In this document: positions 43,396 through 52,642 of the stretch, in pieces
How positions within the stretch are numbered: the stretch's first letter is position 1
Layout of the letters: each line of letters begins with the position of its first letter
Source: CAZENU01 sp965117035
GTDB taxonomy: Bacteria > Chloroflexota > Dehalococcoidia > Lucifugimonadales > CAZENU01
Direction: 5' to 3'
DNA: 64,000 bases
NCBI GenBank assembly: GCA_965117035.1
Contig: OZ220748.1
Location: 620,001-684,000, forward strand
The notes under the pieces: model-generated
What the model was told of the DNA's origin: nothing
Databases searched by the model: none
What the model saw: the letters and a program-made list of their open reading frames with translations, nothing else
Translations under genes and position numbers: made by a program

Positions 43396-43458
43396 CTTAG
43401 AAATATCTTAGAAAAGGACTGAAAAGCCGTTGACGGACTTGAAAAGGGGCGATAGATT
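43396..43458 (+). promoter_or_regulatory. Promoter region with direct CTTAGAAA repeats for the small HTH gene
   Basis: The 400-bp gap 43090-43489 becomes AT-rich on its right side. CTTAGAAA occurs at 43396-43403 and 43407-43414, 11 bp apart, i.e. on the same face of the helix. TTGACG (43430-43435) and TAGATT (43453-43458), 17 bp apart, form the likely promoter. The tandem octamers lie just upstream of the -35, a position for an activator. The remainder of the gap holds nothing I recognise. Confidence 0.55.
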
Positions 43459-43489
43459 ATATAGCACTAAGCTCAGGAGGCTACCCACG

Positions 43490-43720
43490 ATGATGCGCAG
43501 AAAAACAAAGAAGATGGCGGCCGTAGAGGAGAGGTTTCAGCAGCCCCTGGAGGTGATGCTTCCGCCCCTGGTGACGGAGCGCGGCCTCTCGGCGACCGCC
43601 GACGAGATCGGCGTGAGCAAGGCCACCCTAGGCTACTGGCTGCTCAAGCTGGGTATCGACGTCCAGCGGGTAGCGTTGGCGCCGGGCGAATACCTCGAGG
43701 TCAAGAAGGTATCGCAGTAG
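43490..43720 (+). CDS. Small helix-turn-helix protein, unknown
   Basis: 76 residues from ATG 43490, with AGGAGG 9 bp upstream. A basic N-terminus (MMRRKTKKM) precedes a helical body. LSATADEIGVSKATLGYWLLKLG matches a helix-turn-helix of the sigma-region-4 or transposase-type fold, and a short tail reads YLEVKKVSQ. It has its own promoter-like sequence and is followed by two strong hairpins, the second with a U-tract, so it is a well-isolated monocistronic unit. No family name is recognised. It may be a small transcription factor; the paired CTTAGAAA octamers could be its site or another regulator's. Confidence 0.72.
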   Translation: MMRRKTKKMAAVEERFQQPLEVMLPPLVTERGLSATADEIGVSKATLGYWLLKLGIDVQRVALAPGEYLEVKKVSQ

Positions 43721-43729
43721 GTCCCCGGT

Positions 43730-43762
43730 CCGCAGCCCCCGAATAGCTCCCGGGGGCTGCGG
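43730..43762 (+). terminator. GC-rich 12-bp hairpin after the small HTH gene
   Basis: CCGCAGCCCCCG at 43730-43741 pairs perfectly with CGGGGGCTGCGG at 43751-43762 around a 9-base loop, starting 10 bp after the stop codon. There is no U-tract immediately after, so this may pause polymerase or protect the mRNA end rather than terminate alone. Confidence 0.6.
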
Positions 43763-43778
43763 CAAGCCCCGAAACCGT

Positions 43779-43847
43779 ACGGGCCCGGATTGCGAAGGCG
43801 GATTCCGCACGAAGCGGAGACGCCGAGAGCCCGGGCCCGTTTCTTTT
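43779..43847 (+). terminator. Nested hairpin with U-tract
   Basis: ACGGGCCCGG (43779-43788) pairs with CCGGGCCCGT (43831-43840). Inside, GGCG pairs with CGCC and TCCGC with GCGGA around ACGAA. The outer stem is followed at once by TTTCTTTT, so on the plus strand it looks like an intrinsic terminator, but the elaborate interior is larger than needed and could be a structured RNA. It lies between the convergent small HTH gene and smpB. Confidence 0.65.
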
Positions 43848-43997
43848 GTCCCCGATCGGGAGGTCTCCATCAATCGCAGGGGAGAGGACTTTCCCCCGGT
43901 TCCGCCCAGGGCATTCGCCGCGCCAGACGCACGGAGAACCTCCCCCAGGCGGCCGGTGGGAAAGAGGGCGGGGAGCCCCCGCGGCCCGTGTCCTGGA

Positions 43998-44456
43998 CTA
44001 CGCGTCCCGCCTGATCGCGTCCCGCGCTTCCCGCTCGCGCTCCTTCTCGATGAGCGCTCTGCGCTTGTCATGGCTCTTGCGGCCCCTGGCGAGGCCGAGC
44101 TCCACCTTGGCGCGATGGCGTTTCAGGTACAGCCTCAGCGGCACGAGCGTCAGCCGCTTTTCGAGCACCTGGCTCGACAGGCTGGCTATCTCGTCCTTGT
44201 GCAGAAGGAGCTTGCGCGGCCGCTTCGGATCGTGGCTGTTTGCGCCGCCTGCCGAGTACTGCGAGATGTGCGCGTTGACGAGCCAGAGCTCGCCGCCCTC
44301 CGGCCGCGCGTAGGCGTCGCTCAGGTTGGCCCGGCCCTCCCTGATCGCCTTGATTTCGGTTCCGAGCAGCACGAGTCCCGCTTCGACCCGGTCCAGGATG
44401 TCGTACTGGAACCGCGCCCGCCGGTTGACGGCGACGTTCCGGCCATTGGCTGTCAT
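43998..44456 (-). CDS. smpB: SsrA-binding protein SmpB
   Basis: 152 residues from ATG 44456, a normal SmpB length. It binds tmRNA and brings it to stalled ribosomes for trans-translation. Family sequence NRRARFQYDILDRVEAGLVL, GTEIKAIREGRANLSDAYA, NAHISQYSAGG, and the basic C-terminal tail GRKSHDKRRALIEKERERE are all present. The start overlaps the stop of ctpA as ATGA, so translation is coupled. I looked for ssrA in the adjoining spacer and did not find a T-arm or tag sequence. Confidence 0.96.
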   Translation of the reverse strand: MTANGRNVAVNRRARFQYDILDRVEAGLVLLGTEIKAIREGRANLSDAYARPEGGELWLVNAHISQYSAGGANSHDPKRPRKLLLHKDEIASLSSQVLEKRLTLVPLRLYLKRHRAKVELGLARGRKSHDKRRALIEKEREREARDAIRRDA

Positions 44457-45766
44457 CCGGCGGCGGTGCTCTGGCCGAGCAGGATCTCCAACTCCTCTAC
44501 GGCCCTCTCGAGCTGCATGATGTCGGCTTTCTGCGGGTCCCGGTGGGTGACCTCGACGTCCGGGATGATCCCCTCGCCGTCGATGAGTCGTCCATCGGGC
44601 GTGTACCACTTGCGGATGGTGATCGATATGCCGCCGCCGTTGCTCAGCTCGCGGGGGATGTTGACGCTGCCCTTGCCGAACGACGTAGCCCCGATGATCT
44701 TGGCCCTGCCGTGGTCCTGCAGGGCGCCGGCGATGATCTCTGGGGCGCTGGCCGTGAACTCGTTGATCAGGACGACCATCGGGATGTCCCTGGCGATCCC
44801 GCCACGGCGCACCACGTAGTCCCTCCTGTTGCCATCTCCGTCGACGCTGTACATCACGAGGCCATCGTCCAGGAACTCGCTCGCGACCTGGATGGTGGCG
44901 TCCAGGATGCCGCCAGGATTGGTCCTGATGTCCAGGATCAGTCCTTCGGCGCCGCCGTCCAGTGCCTCCTGCAGCTTCTCCTTGAGCTGCTCGGGCGTGT
45001 TGGCGTACAGGTCGGTTATGCGTATGTGCGCGAAGCGGTCGCCTTCCTCGCTGCGCAGGCGGACGCTCGTCAGCGGGATGACGCCGCGGCGTACGGGAAT
45101 CTCGATGGGGTCGAGGGCCCCGAGATGGAGCACGAGCAGCCGCACGATGGTACCCCGCGGACCCCTGATTTTCGCGACAGCCTCCATCAGGGACAGTCCT
45201 TCGATGCTCTCTCCGTCGACCTCCAGGATGGTGTCGCCCGCGAGTATGCCCGCCTCCTCGGCGGGGCTTCCTTCGATTGGCGCGACGATCAGCAGCTTGC
45301 CGGCGGCGTTCATGTTGACGTGCGCGCCGATCCCCTCGAACCTGCCCTGTATGTCCTGTCGCATCGACGAGGCCACCCTGGGCGGCAGGTAGTAGGTCCC
45401 GCTGTCCTCGAGCACACTGGTCATTCCCCTGATCGCGGCCTCGGTGAAGTCGTCCGGGTCGGCGAGCTTCTCCTTGTCTACGTACTCGCGGTTCAGCAGC
45501 ACCCAGGCCTCCCAGATCGCCTTGAGGTCCTCCGGCAGCTCCCTGGGCGTCTCGCCCAAATCGCCCACGGGGGTGGCGACCTCTGTCAGAGATGGGGCGT
45601 CTGCGGTTCTCGCGTCGGCGTCGGGCGCGTCCACGCCGGCGGATACGGCTGCGGACGGCGCGTCCACGGCGGGCTCCCCGGAATCGTCTCCGCAAGCGGC
45701 CGCGGCGAAGACCAGCACCGCGAGCAGTAGCGGAGCAGCCCAGGCGGCTCTGAGTAGTTTGTGCAA
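44453..45766 (-). CDS. S41 family carboxyl-terminal processing protease (lipoprotein)
   Basis: 437 residues from TTG 45766, with AGGAG 8 bp upstream; the frame remains open far upstream but without similarity. Residues 1-25 are a signal with lipobox AAAC (C25). Next comes a helical region, then a PDZ domain around GILAGDTILEVDGESIEGL, then the S41 protease core. Catalytic Ser is in INEFTASAPEI and the Lys in GATSFGKGSVN; the Ser-Lys dyad is intact. It cleaves C-terminal residues of extracytoplasmic proteins. A possible extended -10 (TGCTAGAAT, 45798-45806 on the minus strand) lies 32 bp upstream. It is coupled to smpB by ATGA. Confidence 0.92.
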   Translation of the reverse strand: MHKLLRAAWAAPLLLAVLVFAAAACGDDSGEPAVDAPSAAVSAGVDAPDADARTADAPSLTEVATPVGDLGETPRELPEDLKAIWEAWVLLNREYVDKEKLADPDDFTEAAIRGMTSVLEDSGTYYLPPRVASSMRQDIQGRFEGIGAHVNMNAAGKLLIVAPIEGSPAEEAGILAGDTILEVDGESIEGLSLMEAVAKIRGPRGTIVRLLVLHLGALDPIEIPVRRGVIPLTSVRLRSEEGDRFAHIRITDLYANTPEQLKEKLQEALDGGAEGLILDIRTNPGGILDATIQVASEFLDDGLVMYSVDGDGNRRDYVVRRGGIARDIPMVVLINEFTASAPEIIAGALQDHGRAKIIGATSFGKGSVNIPRELSNGGGISITIRKWYTPDGRLIDGEGIIPDVEVTHRDPQKADIMQLERAVEELEILLGQSTAAG

Positions 45767-45997
45767 AGCGCTATCTCCTGAGGGGGTTATCAAGCCAATT
45801 CTAGCACTTGGGCGTATATTGCTGGACTGCCGCCGTAAGGGTCGGCTACACGCCGTCCGCGCCCATGCGATAACGCAAGCGCATCGGCTTATGTAGAGAT
45901 ACGAGGCAAACACCCGTTTTGGATTTCGCAGCACCCCCCTCGCAGTCCCCGGCCCCGTCCGATACGAGAGCGCATTTCCCCCGGCCTGACCTTTCGT

Positions 45998-46026
45998 TTG
46001 ACACTGGTCTGGGACTAATCTAATAT
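45998..46026 (+). promoter_or_regulatory. Near-consensus promoter of the TIR-like gene
   Basis: TTGACA at 45998-46003 and TAATAT at 46021-46026 are exactly 17 bp apart, the best sigma-70-type match in the window. Transcription would begin about 24 bp before ATG 46057, whose upstream GGAG gives a ribosome site. Confidence 0.75.
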
Positions 46027-46056
46027 CCGGCATAGACTGGGACGGAGCAATCGGCG

Positions 46057-47199
46057 ATGGCCCAGGAGCCGGAGAGCAGCTCCAACATCAAGAAGAGGAC
46101 GCGGAAGACCAGGCCCTATCCGGTGCACACGCTGGAAGAGGCCCTGACGATCTCCGACGCAATCTACAACGAGAATGCCGCCAGGCCCTACGAGCGCATA
46201 CGGCTGGCCCAGTCGCTTGGCACTACGCCGTCCAGCAGCGGGTTCACGCAGAAGCTGAACTCCGCCTCGATGTACGGACTGACCGAGGGCGGCTACCGGG
46301 ACGACACCATAGCGCTGACGCCGCTGGGGGAGTCGGTCCACGGCTCCGATGACGCGGATGCCCATCGGACCGCCGTCCGGGAGGCCGCGCTCAAACCGGA
46401 CCTGTTCCGCCGCTTCTTCGAGCTGCTGGACGGCAAGCGGCTTCCGGAGGACGTCAACGCCGTCGACATCCTGCAACGCGACCTTGGCGTCGACCCCGAG
46501 CTGGCGTCCGAGTGCCTGGAGATCGCCAAGCAGAACGGCATGACGGCCAGCCTCTTCGTCGAGAGCCGGGGCTCCCACTACGTCAGCCTCGGAGGCGCCC
46601 GCGCCGAGCCCGCTTCGAGCGACGGGGGACCAACGCCCGTGAACGGCCACGTGCAGGCCGAGGCCGTTCCGGTGGAAGAGCCCGAGCCCTGGGACGCGCC
46701 ACCGGAGGAGACGCCGTCCGAAGAGCCCAGGCCGATCTTCATCGGCCACGCCGGCAACTCGGACCTCGCGGGTTACGTGGCGGGCATCCTGGCGTCGTTC
46801 GACGTGCCACACCGCGTCGTCGAGAGCGACTACGACACCGTGCACCCGATCGCGGAGACGGTCGCCCGGCAGCTCCGGGAAAGCTCCGGCGCAGTCTTGG
46901 TCTTCGCGACGCCCACGGACGATCACTGGGCCGGCCGCCGCGAGGACAAGCGCCGGGACAAGCTCATGTACCAGCTCGGCGCGGCGTCGGTCCTCCACGG
47001 CACGAGAGTCCTCACGCTCGAGGAAGGGGCCCCCGAGCAGGTCGCGGCCAATCCCGGCTTCGCGCCGTTGACGTTTCGCCGCGACCGACTCGACGAGCTC
47101 GGCCTCTCGATCCTGTCGGAGCTCCACAAGCGGGACCTGATAACCGTCGCAGCCGGGCCGGCAACCCCCGGGCCGCGGCAGAGCGCCGGCACCCCCTGA
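46057..47199 (+). CDS. Winged-helix plus TIR-like nucleotide-binding domain protein
   Basis: 380 residues. The N-terminal about 155 residues (PYPVHTLEEALTISDAIYNE, SSGFTQKLNSASMYGLTEGG, ALTPLGESVHG) form a helical, winged-helix-like domain seen in several uncharacterised bacterial proteins. A Pro/Glu-rich linker follows (about 180-225). The C-terminal part RPIFIGHAGNSDLAGYVAGI, GAVLVFATPTDDHW and DKLMYQLGAASVLHGTRVL resembles predicted TIR-like nucleotide-binding domains of the Pycsar/CAP12 effector type. In those, the residue before LG is usually a Glu; here it is Gln (MYQLG), so NAD-cleaving activity is uncertain. Flanked by gaps of about 290 bp on both sides, transcribed alone from a near-consensus promoter. 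Possible defence or signalling effector; inference only. Confidence 0.7.
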   Translation: MAQEPESSSNIKKRTRKTRPYPVHTLEEALTISDAIYNENAARPYERIRLAQSLGTTPSSSGFTQKLNSASMYGLTEGGYRDDTIALTPLGESVHGSDDADAHRTAVREAALKPDLFRRFFELLDGKRLPEDVNAVDILQRDLGVDPELASECLEIAKQNGMTASLFVESRGSHYVSLGGARAEPASSDGGPTPVNGHVQAEAVPVEEPEPWDAPPEETPSEEPRPIFIGHAGNSDLAGYVAGILASFDVPHRVVESDYDTVHPIAETVARQLRESSGAVLVFATPTDDHWAGRREDKRRDKLMYQLGAASVLHGTRVLTLEEGAPEQVAANPGFAPLTFRRDRLDELGLSILSELHKRDLITVAAGPATPGPRQSAGTP

Positions 47200-47489
47200 A
47201 AACACGCCTGGCCCCTTTCAGGGCTGAATTCCATATGGCGTACTCGACATAATATGTATAGTGCGAACCATTCACGCCACGGTTCCCCGCAGGTAAGTAG
47301 CAGGCTCCCTCGACGACGACGGCAGAGGCCCTCGAAACAGGCACAGCGGCCCCAGAGTACCTCCGACCATCTCTCGCGGGCTGTACGAGGCCGCAGGACT
47401 CAGAGCCGCCCGACGCGGTGGCCCGTCCCTCCCCTACCGCCGCCTGACTGTCGCGTGTGCTTTCCGGCGACGACGGCTAGAATGCGCAG

Positions 47490-48335
47490 GTGATCGTCCG
47501 GAGCGCCATCATCGAATCGCCGCACGCCGTTTCGCTCGTCGAGACGGTGCAAAGCCACGGCTGGTGTCTCCTGGCGCCCTGGGAGTGGGACGCCGCGGCC
47601 GGCACGCTGTCGCGGCCGGAGCGACTGCCGTCTGGTCCGTACGTCGAAGTCGAGGCGACGCAGCACGGGCCTGGAGCCGTGCGGGTGAGAGTCAGTGGCC
47701 GCGAGGTCGGCGACGAAGACGTCGAGGCGGCGCGACGACGCGTGGCGCGGTGGCTGTCGACGGACTGGGACCCGCGGCCGGCTATCGAGACGGCGGCGCG
47801 GCTCGATCCGGACGCCGCGGAGGCCGTCCGCAGCGGAGGCGGGCGCTTCCTGCGCGGCAGCACGTTCTACGAGGACTTCGCGAAGACCGTGTGCACGATC
47901 CAGATATCCTGGGCGGGCACGCTGCGCATGACCAGGGCGCTCGTAGCCTCCCTGGGCAGCGGAACGTTTCCAACGCCGCGAGACGTCCTTGAAGCCGGCG
48001 AGAGCGGGCTGAGGGAGGTCGGGCGGCTGGGCTTCCGCGCCCCGCACCTGCTGGCCTCGACCGAGAGGCTGCTGGCGAGTGGCCTGATGGACGAGGATGG
48101 AAACGGCGCCGAAGACCGGATCACCTACGACGAGCTCATCGCGCTGCCCGGAATAGGCCCGTACGCGGCCAGCCACGTCGCTATGCTACTGCACGACTAC
48201 AGCCGGGTGCCCGTGGACTCAGCCGTGACCCGCTTCTTCCGGGAGCACTACGGGCTGGAACCCGCGCAGATAGAGCCGTATTTCGACGACTGGGGCGAGT
48301 TCAGGTTCCTCGGCTACCGGCTATCCGCCAGATAG
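47490..48335 (+). CDS. HhH-GPD DNA glycosylase-like protein
   Basis: 281 residues from GTG 47490. The helix-hairpin-helix and catalytic Asp motif is LIALPGIGPYAASHVAMLLH followed by YSRVPVDSAV, placing it in the AlkA/Ogg1 superfamily of base-excision glycosylases. The N-terminal about 100 residues are beta-rich as in AlkA/Ogg1-type proteins, with FYEDFAKTVCTIQISWAGTL starting the helical part. There is no iron-sulfur cysteine cluster. The damaged base excised is not determinable. The 290-bp gap before it (47200-47489) has no clear gene; a weak TATAGT lies near 47256. Its 3' end faces hflX. Confidence 0.85.
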   Translation: MIVRSAIIESPHAVSLVETVQSHGWCLLAPWEWDAAAGTLSRPERLPSGPYVEVEATQHGPGAVRVRVSGREVGDEDVEAARRRVARWLSTDWDPRPAIETAARLDPDAAEAVRSGGGRFLRGSTFYEDFAKTVCTIQISWAGTLRMTRALVASLGSGTFPTPRDVLEAGESGLREVGRLGFRAPHLLASTERLLASGLMDEDGNGAEDRITYDELIALPGIGPYAASHVAMLLHDYSRVPVDSAVTRFFREHYGLEPAQIEPYFDDWGEFRFLGYRLSAR

Positions 48336-48346
48336 GCTCGTCAGCC

Positions 48347-49516
<1,170 letters not shown>

Positions 49517-49517
49517 G

Positions 49518-50696
49518 TCATTCTCCTGAAGGCTCTGGGATAGTCCACGAGGCGAGCCGGTCGACGGCGCGGTCGAGGTCGGCGTCCGATAGCGTCAACG
49601 ACAGCCTGATGTAGCCCTCGCCGTGGTCGCCGTAGCTGGAGCCGGGCGAGACGACTATGTCGCAGCCCTCGAGCACGGCCTCCGCGAACCCGGCCGAGTC
49701 GTAGCCGTCGGGCACGGGCGCCCAGATGTACAGGCTGGCCATCGGCGGCTCTACGTGCAGGCCGATGCCGTTCAGCGCGGCGCACACCACGTCGCGGCGC
49801 CGCTTGTACACCTCGTTGCGCTCGTCGACCGACTCGGGCGGCCTCGCCATCGCCGCCATGCCCATCTGCTGGATCGCCTGGGGCACGCCGGAGTCGAGGT
49901 TCGACTTGACGACCATGAGGCTGTCGATCATCTCTGCGTTGCCGACGGCCATCCCGAGGCGCCAGCCGGTCATGTTGTACGACTTGGAGAGCGAGTGGAA
50001 CTCGAGCCCGACTTCCTTCGCGCCCTCGACCTCTAGGAAGCTGATCGGCCGGTAGCCGTCGTAAGCGACCTCGCTGTAGCAGGCGTCGTGCAGGAGCGCG
50101 ATTTCGTACCTGCGCGCGAAGTCGATCGCCTTGCTGAAGTAGTCGGCCTCCGCGACGGCGCCGGTAGGGTTGTTCGGGTAGTTCAGCCACATGAGGGTGG
50201 CCCGGCGCGCGACGTCCTCCGGGATAGCGTCCAAGTCAGGGAGGAAGCCGTTCTCGCGCTCCAGCGGCATGAAGTGGCTATCGCCGCCGGCGAACATGGC
50301 GCCGACCGCGTAGACGGGATAGCCCGGGTCCGGCACCAGGGCTACGGCGCCCGGCTCGATGAAGCAGAACGACGCGTGGCCGATGCCCTCCTTCGCACCG
50401 ATGAGCGACAGGACCTCGGTGTCTCCGTCGAGCGTCACGCCGAAGCGCCTGTGGTACCAGTCCGCGACGGCGGCCTTGAACTCGGGCAGCCCGTCGCTCT
50501 CGGGGTAGCGGTGGTTCGGCGGGTCGAGGGAGGCTTCCCGCAGGGCATCCACGACGAAGTCGGGCGTCGGTATGTCGGGATCGCCGATGCCAAAGCTGAT
50601 GACGTCGATTCCGTCCGCCTTCTTGGCCGCGATCTTCCGACTGATCTCTACGAACGGGTAAGGTGGGACTCGGCCGATCCTGCTCGCGAACTTCAT
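49518..50696 (-). CDS. dapL: LL-diaminopimelate aminotransferase-like PLP enzyme
   Basis: 392 residues. Fold type I class I/II aminotransferase: ISFGIGDPDIPTPDFVVDAL and PPNHRYPESDGLPEFK are typical of DapL, WLNYPNNPTGAVA contacts the phosphate and carboxylate, and the Schiff-base Lys is in FHSLSKSYNMTGWRLG. DapL converts tetrahydrodipicolinate directly to LL-diaminopimelate using glutamate. The next gene upstream is dapF, which uses that product, so the DapL call is favoured over a generic aspartate aminotransferase. Confidence 0.85.
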   Translation of the reverse strand: MKFASRIGRVPPYPFVEISRKIAAKKADGIDVISFGIGDPDIPTPDFVVDALREASLDPPNHRYPESDGLPEFKAAVADWYHRRFGVTLDGDTEVLSLIGAKEGIGHASFCFIEPGAVALVPDPGYPVYAVGAMFAGGDSHFMPLERENGFLPDLDAIPEDVARRATLMWLNYPNNPTGAVAEADYFSKAIDFARRYEIALLHDACYSEVAYDGYRPISFLEVEGAKEVGLEFHSLSKSYNMTGWRLGMAVGNAEMIDSLMVVKSNLDSGVPQAIQQMGMAAMARPPESVDERNEVYKRRRDVVCAALNGIGLHVEPPMASLYIWAPVPDGYDSAGFAEAVLEGCDIVVSPGSSYGDHGEGYIRLSLTLSDADLDRAVDRLASWTIPEPSGE

Positions 50697-50757
50697 GGCG
50701 TCCTCGGATAGCTCTTTACGTTTAAGTTAGCTGGCGCTCGGAATCGCCGACGGGCGC

Positions 50758-51597
50758 TCAGTCCGGCCAGTCACCCTCGAACACGGTGGCGACCGGGCCC
50801 TCCATGAGCACCTCGCCGCTGCCCGGCCAGGTGATCGTCAGGTCGCCTCCCGGCAGCGATACGGCGACGCGGTCGCCGGTGCGCGACTGGATGCGGCTGA
50901 CGACCGCGACGGCGCAGGCGCCGGTGCCGCAGGCCATCGTGATGCCCGAGCCGCGCTCCCAGACGCGGGCCTCGATCCTGCCGCCGTCGACGACATTGGC
51001 GATCTCGAAGTTGACCTGCTCGGGGAACATCGGGTGGTGCTCGACGACCGGGCCGATCTCGTGCAGCTTCAGGTCGGCAACCGGGCTGTCGAGGAACGCC
51101 ACCGCGTGCGGGTTGCCCATCGAGACGCAGCTTAAGCTGAAGTCGTGGCCGTCCACCCGCAGCGGGTAATCGAACACGGTCTCGTGGCCGGGAGCTACGA
51201 CCGGGACGTCCGCGGCGTTCAGGATGGGCTCACCCATGCCGACGACGGCGGCGGCGAACCGGCCGTTCTCCCACACCGGCTCGACCCAACGCGGGCCCGA
51301 CAGCGTGTCGACGTCGACGCGCTTGCGGTCGTTCGGCACCATGCCGCGGTCCATGGCGAAGGCGACCAGGCAGCGGATGCCGTTGCCGCACATCTTGCCC
51401 TCGGAGCCGTCGGCGTTGAACATCGCCATGCGCAGATCGGCGTCGTCGGACGGCATCAGGACGATCAGGCCGTCTGACCCGACGCCGGTGTGGCGGTCGC
51501 TCATCGCGGCGGACAGCATCGGCCAGTCGAGCTCCCGTCCACGCCCGTCGACGTACACGTAGTCGTTGCCAGCCCCGTGCATCTTGGTGAATCTCAA
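50758..51597 (-). CDS. dapF: Diaminopimelate epimerase
   Basis: 279 residues from TTG 51597, with AGGAG 7 bp upstream; the frame stays open upstream in the overlap with shadows of miaA but the family begins LRFTKMHGAGNDYVYVD here. It converts LL- to meso-diaminopimelate for lysine and cell-wall synthesis. Catalytic cysteines are in GKMCGNGIRC and TMACGTGACA, and VSMGNPHAVAF is conserved. It lies 61 bp upstream of dapL. Confidence 0.95.
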   Translation of the reverse strand: MRFTKMHGAGNDYVYVDGRGRELDWPMLSAAMSDRHTGVGSDGLIVLMPSDDADLRMAMFNADGSEGKMCGNGIRCLVAFAMDRGMVPNDRKRVDVDTLSGPRWVEPVWENGRFAAAVVGMGEPILNAADVPVVAPGHETVFDYPLRVDGHDFSLSCVSMGNPHAVAFLDSPVADLKLHEIGPVVEHHPMFPEQVNFEIANVVDGGRIEARVWERGSGITMACGTGACAVAVVSRIQSRTGDRVAVSLPGGDLTITWPGSGEVLMEGPVATVFEGDWPD

Positions 51598-51722
51598 CGC
51601 TGCTCTCCTGGCGACCCGTTCCGGCGTGCTGTCTGACGCCCTCGAAGCGGCCCAGCCGAGACGATGCGCCATTGTAGCACGGAGCCCCTCTCCACCTGCC
51701 GGCGCGGCGCGAAGCCTTGCAG

Positions 51723-52631
51723 CTACGCCCCGAGGGCCTCGGAAGCATGAGCTACCGCGGCGTCCGCGCCCTCGGGCGAGGCGTCGAACCACCGGATGCG
51801 CTCGTCGTCGAGGCGGAACCAGGCGTACTGCTGCCGCGCGAACCTGCGGGTGCGCCTCTTGACCTCGTTCGCCGTCTCGCCCAGAGGCGCGCCGCCTGAG
51901 AGGTGGCCGGCGATCTCCCGGTATCCGATACTCGACATCGACGGCAGATCGACGCCGTAGCCGCGGGCGAGCAGCCTCTCCACCTCCCCTACCCAACCGG
52001 CGCGCAGCATGTCGTCGACGCGGTCGTCGACGCGGCGGTAGAGCGCGTCGCGCTCCAGCGTCAGGCCGACGACGACCGCGTCGAGCGGCTGCTGACTGTC
52101 CCGCGCGGCAGTGTCGTCCGCGGCTTGGGGCGACCGGATTACCTCCAGCCGCCGGATGACCCTGCGTGGGTTCCGGGGGTCCAGCCGCGCTGCAGCCTCC
52201 GGGTCCAGGGCTGCAAGCTCCCTGTGGAGCGCCCCGGCGCCCTCGCGCTCGACGCGCTCCTCCAGCTCCCGGCGCAGCTCCGCGTCGGGCGGGACCTCGG
52301 GGACGCTCCATCCGTCGAGCAGCGCGCGGACGTACTGCCCGGTGCCGCCGACGACGATCGGGACGCGGCCTCGCGCCTGTATCTCGCCGATGATCGTCCG
52401 CGCCTGCCGCAGGTACAGCGCGAGGCTGTACTCCTCGTCCGGGTCGACCAGGTCCAGCATGTGGTGGACGACTCGGCCTCGGTCGTCCGCCGATGGCTTG
52501 GCGGTGCCGACGTCCATGTAGCGGTAGACCTGTCGGGAGTCGGCGCTGACGATCTCGCCATTCACGAGCGGGGCGATCCGCAGCGCGAGGGCGCTCTTGC
52601 CCACCGCGGTCGGGCCGACGACAGCGAGCAC
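51723..52631 (-). CDS. miaA: tRNA dimethylallyltransferase MiaA
   Basis: 302 residues from GTG 52631, the normal length. Adds a dimethylallyl group to A37 of tRNAs reading UNN codons. P-loop VVGPTAVGKSALALRIA, DSRQVYRYMDVGTAKP, and the C-terminal MSSIGYREIAGHL and KRRTRRFARQQYAWFR regions are all diagnostic. The frame extends further into tpiA, but the GTG near the tpiA stop gives the expected N-terminus. Gap to tpiA is 11 bp. Confidence 0.95.
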   Translation of the reverse strand: MLAVVGPTAVGKSALALRIAPLVNGEIVSADSRQVYRYMDVGTAKPSADDRGRVVHHMLDLVDPDEEYSLALYLRQARTIIGEIQARGRVPIVVGGTGQYVRALLDGWSVPEVPPDAELRRELEERVEREGAGALHRELAALDPEAAARLDPRNPRRVIRRLEVIRSPQAADDTAARDSQQPLDAVVVGLTLERDALYRRVDDRVDDMLRAGWVGEVERLLARGYGVDLPSMSSIGYREIAGHLSGGAPLGETANEVKRRTRRFARQQYAWFRLDDERIRWFDASPEGADAAVAHASEALGA

Positions 52632-52642
52632 TGCCGCGGGGC

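Noticed and set aside
43740..43997. tmRNA gene (ssrA) looked for beside smpB
   Set aside because: No T-arm TTCGA sequence, CCA end or tag-peptide frame is present; the structures seen are hairpins typical of transcript ends.
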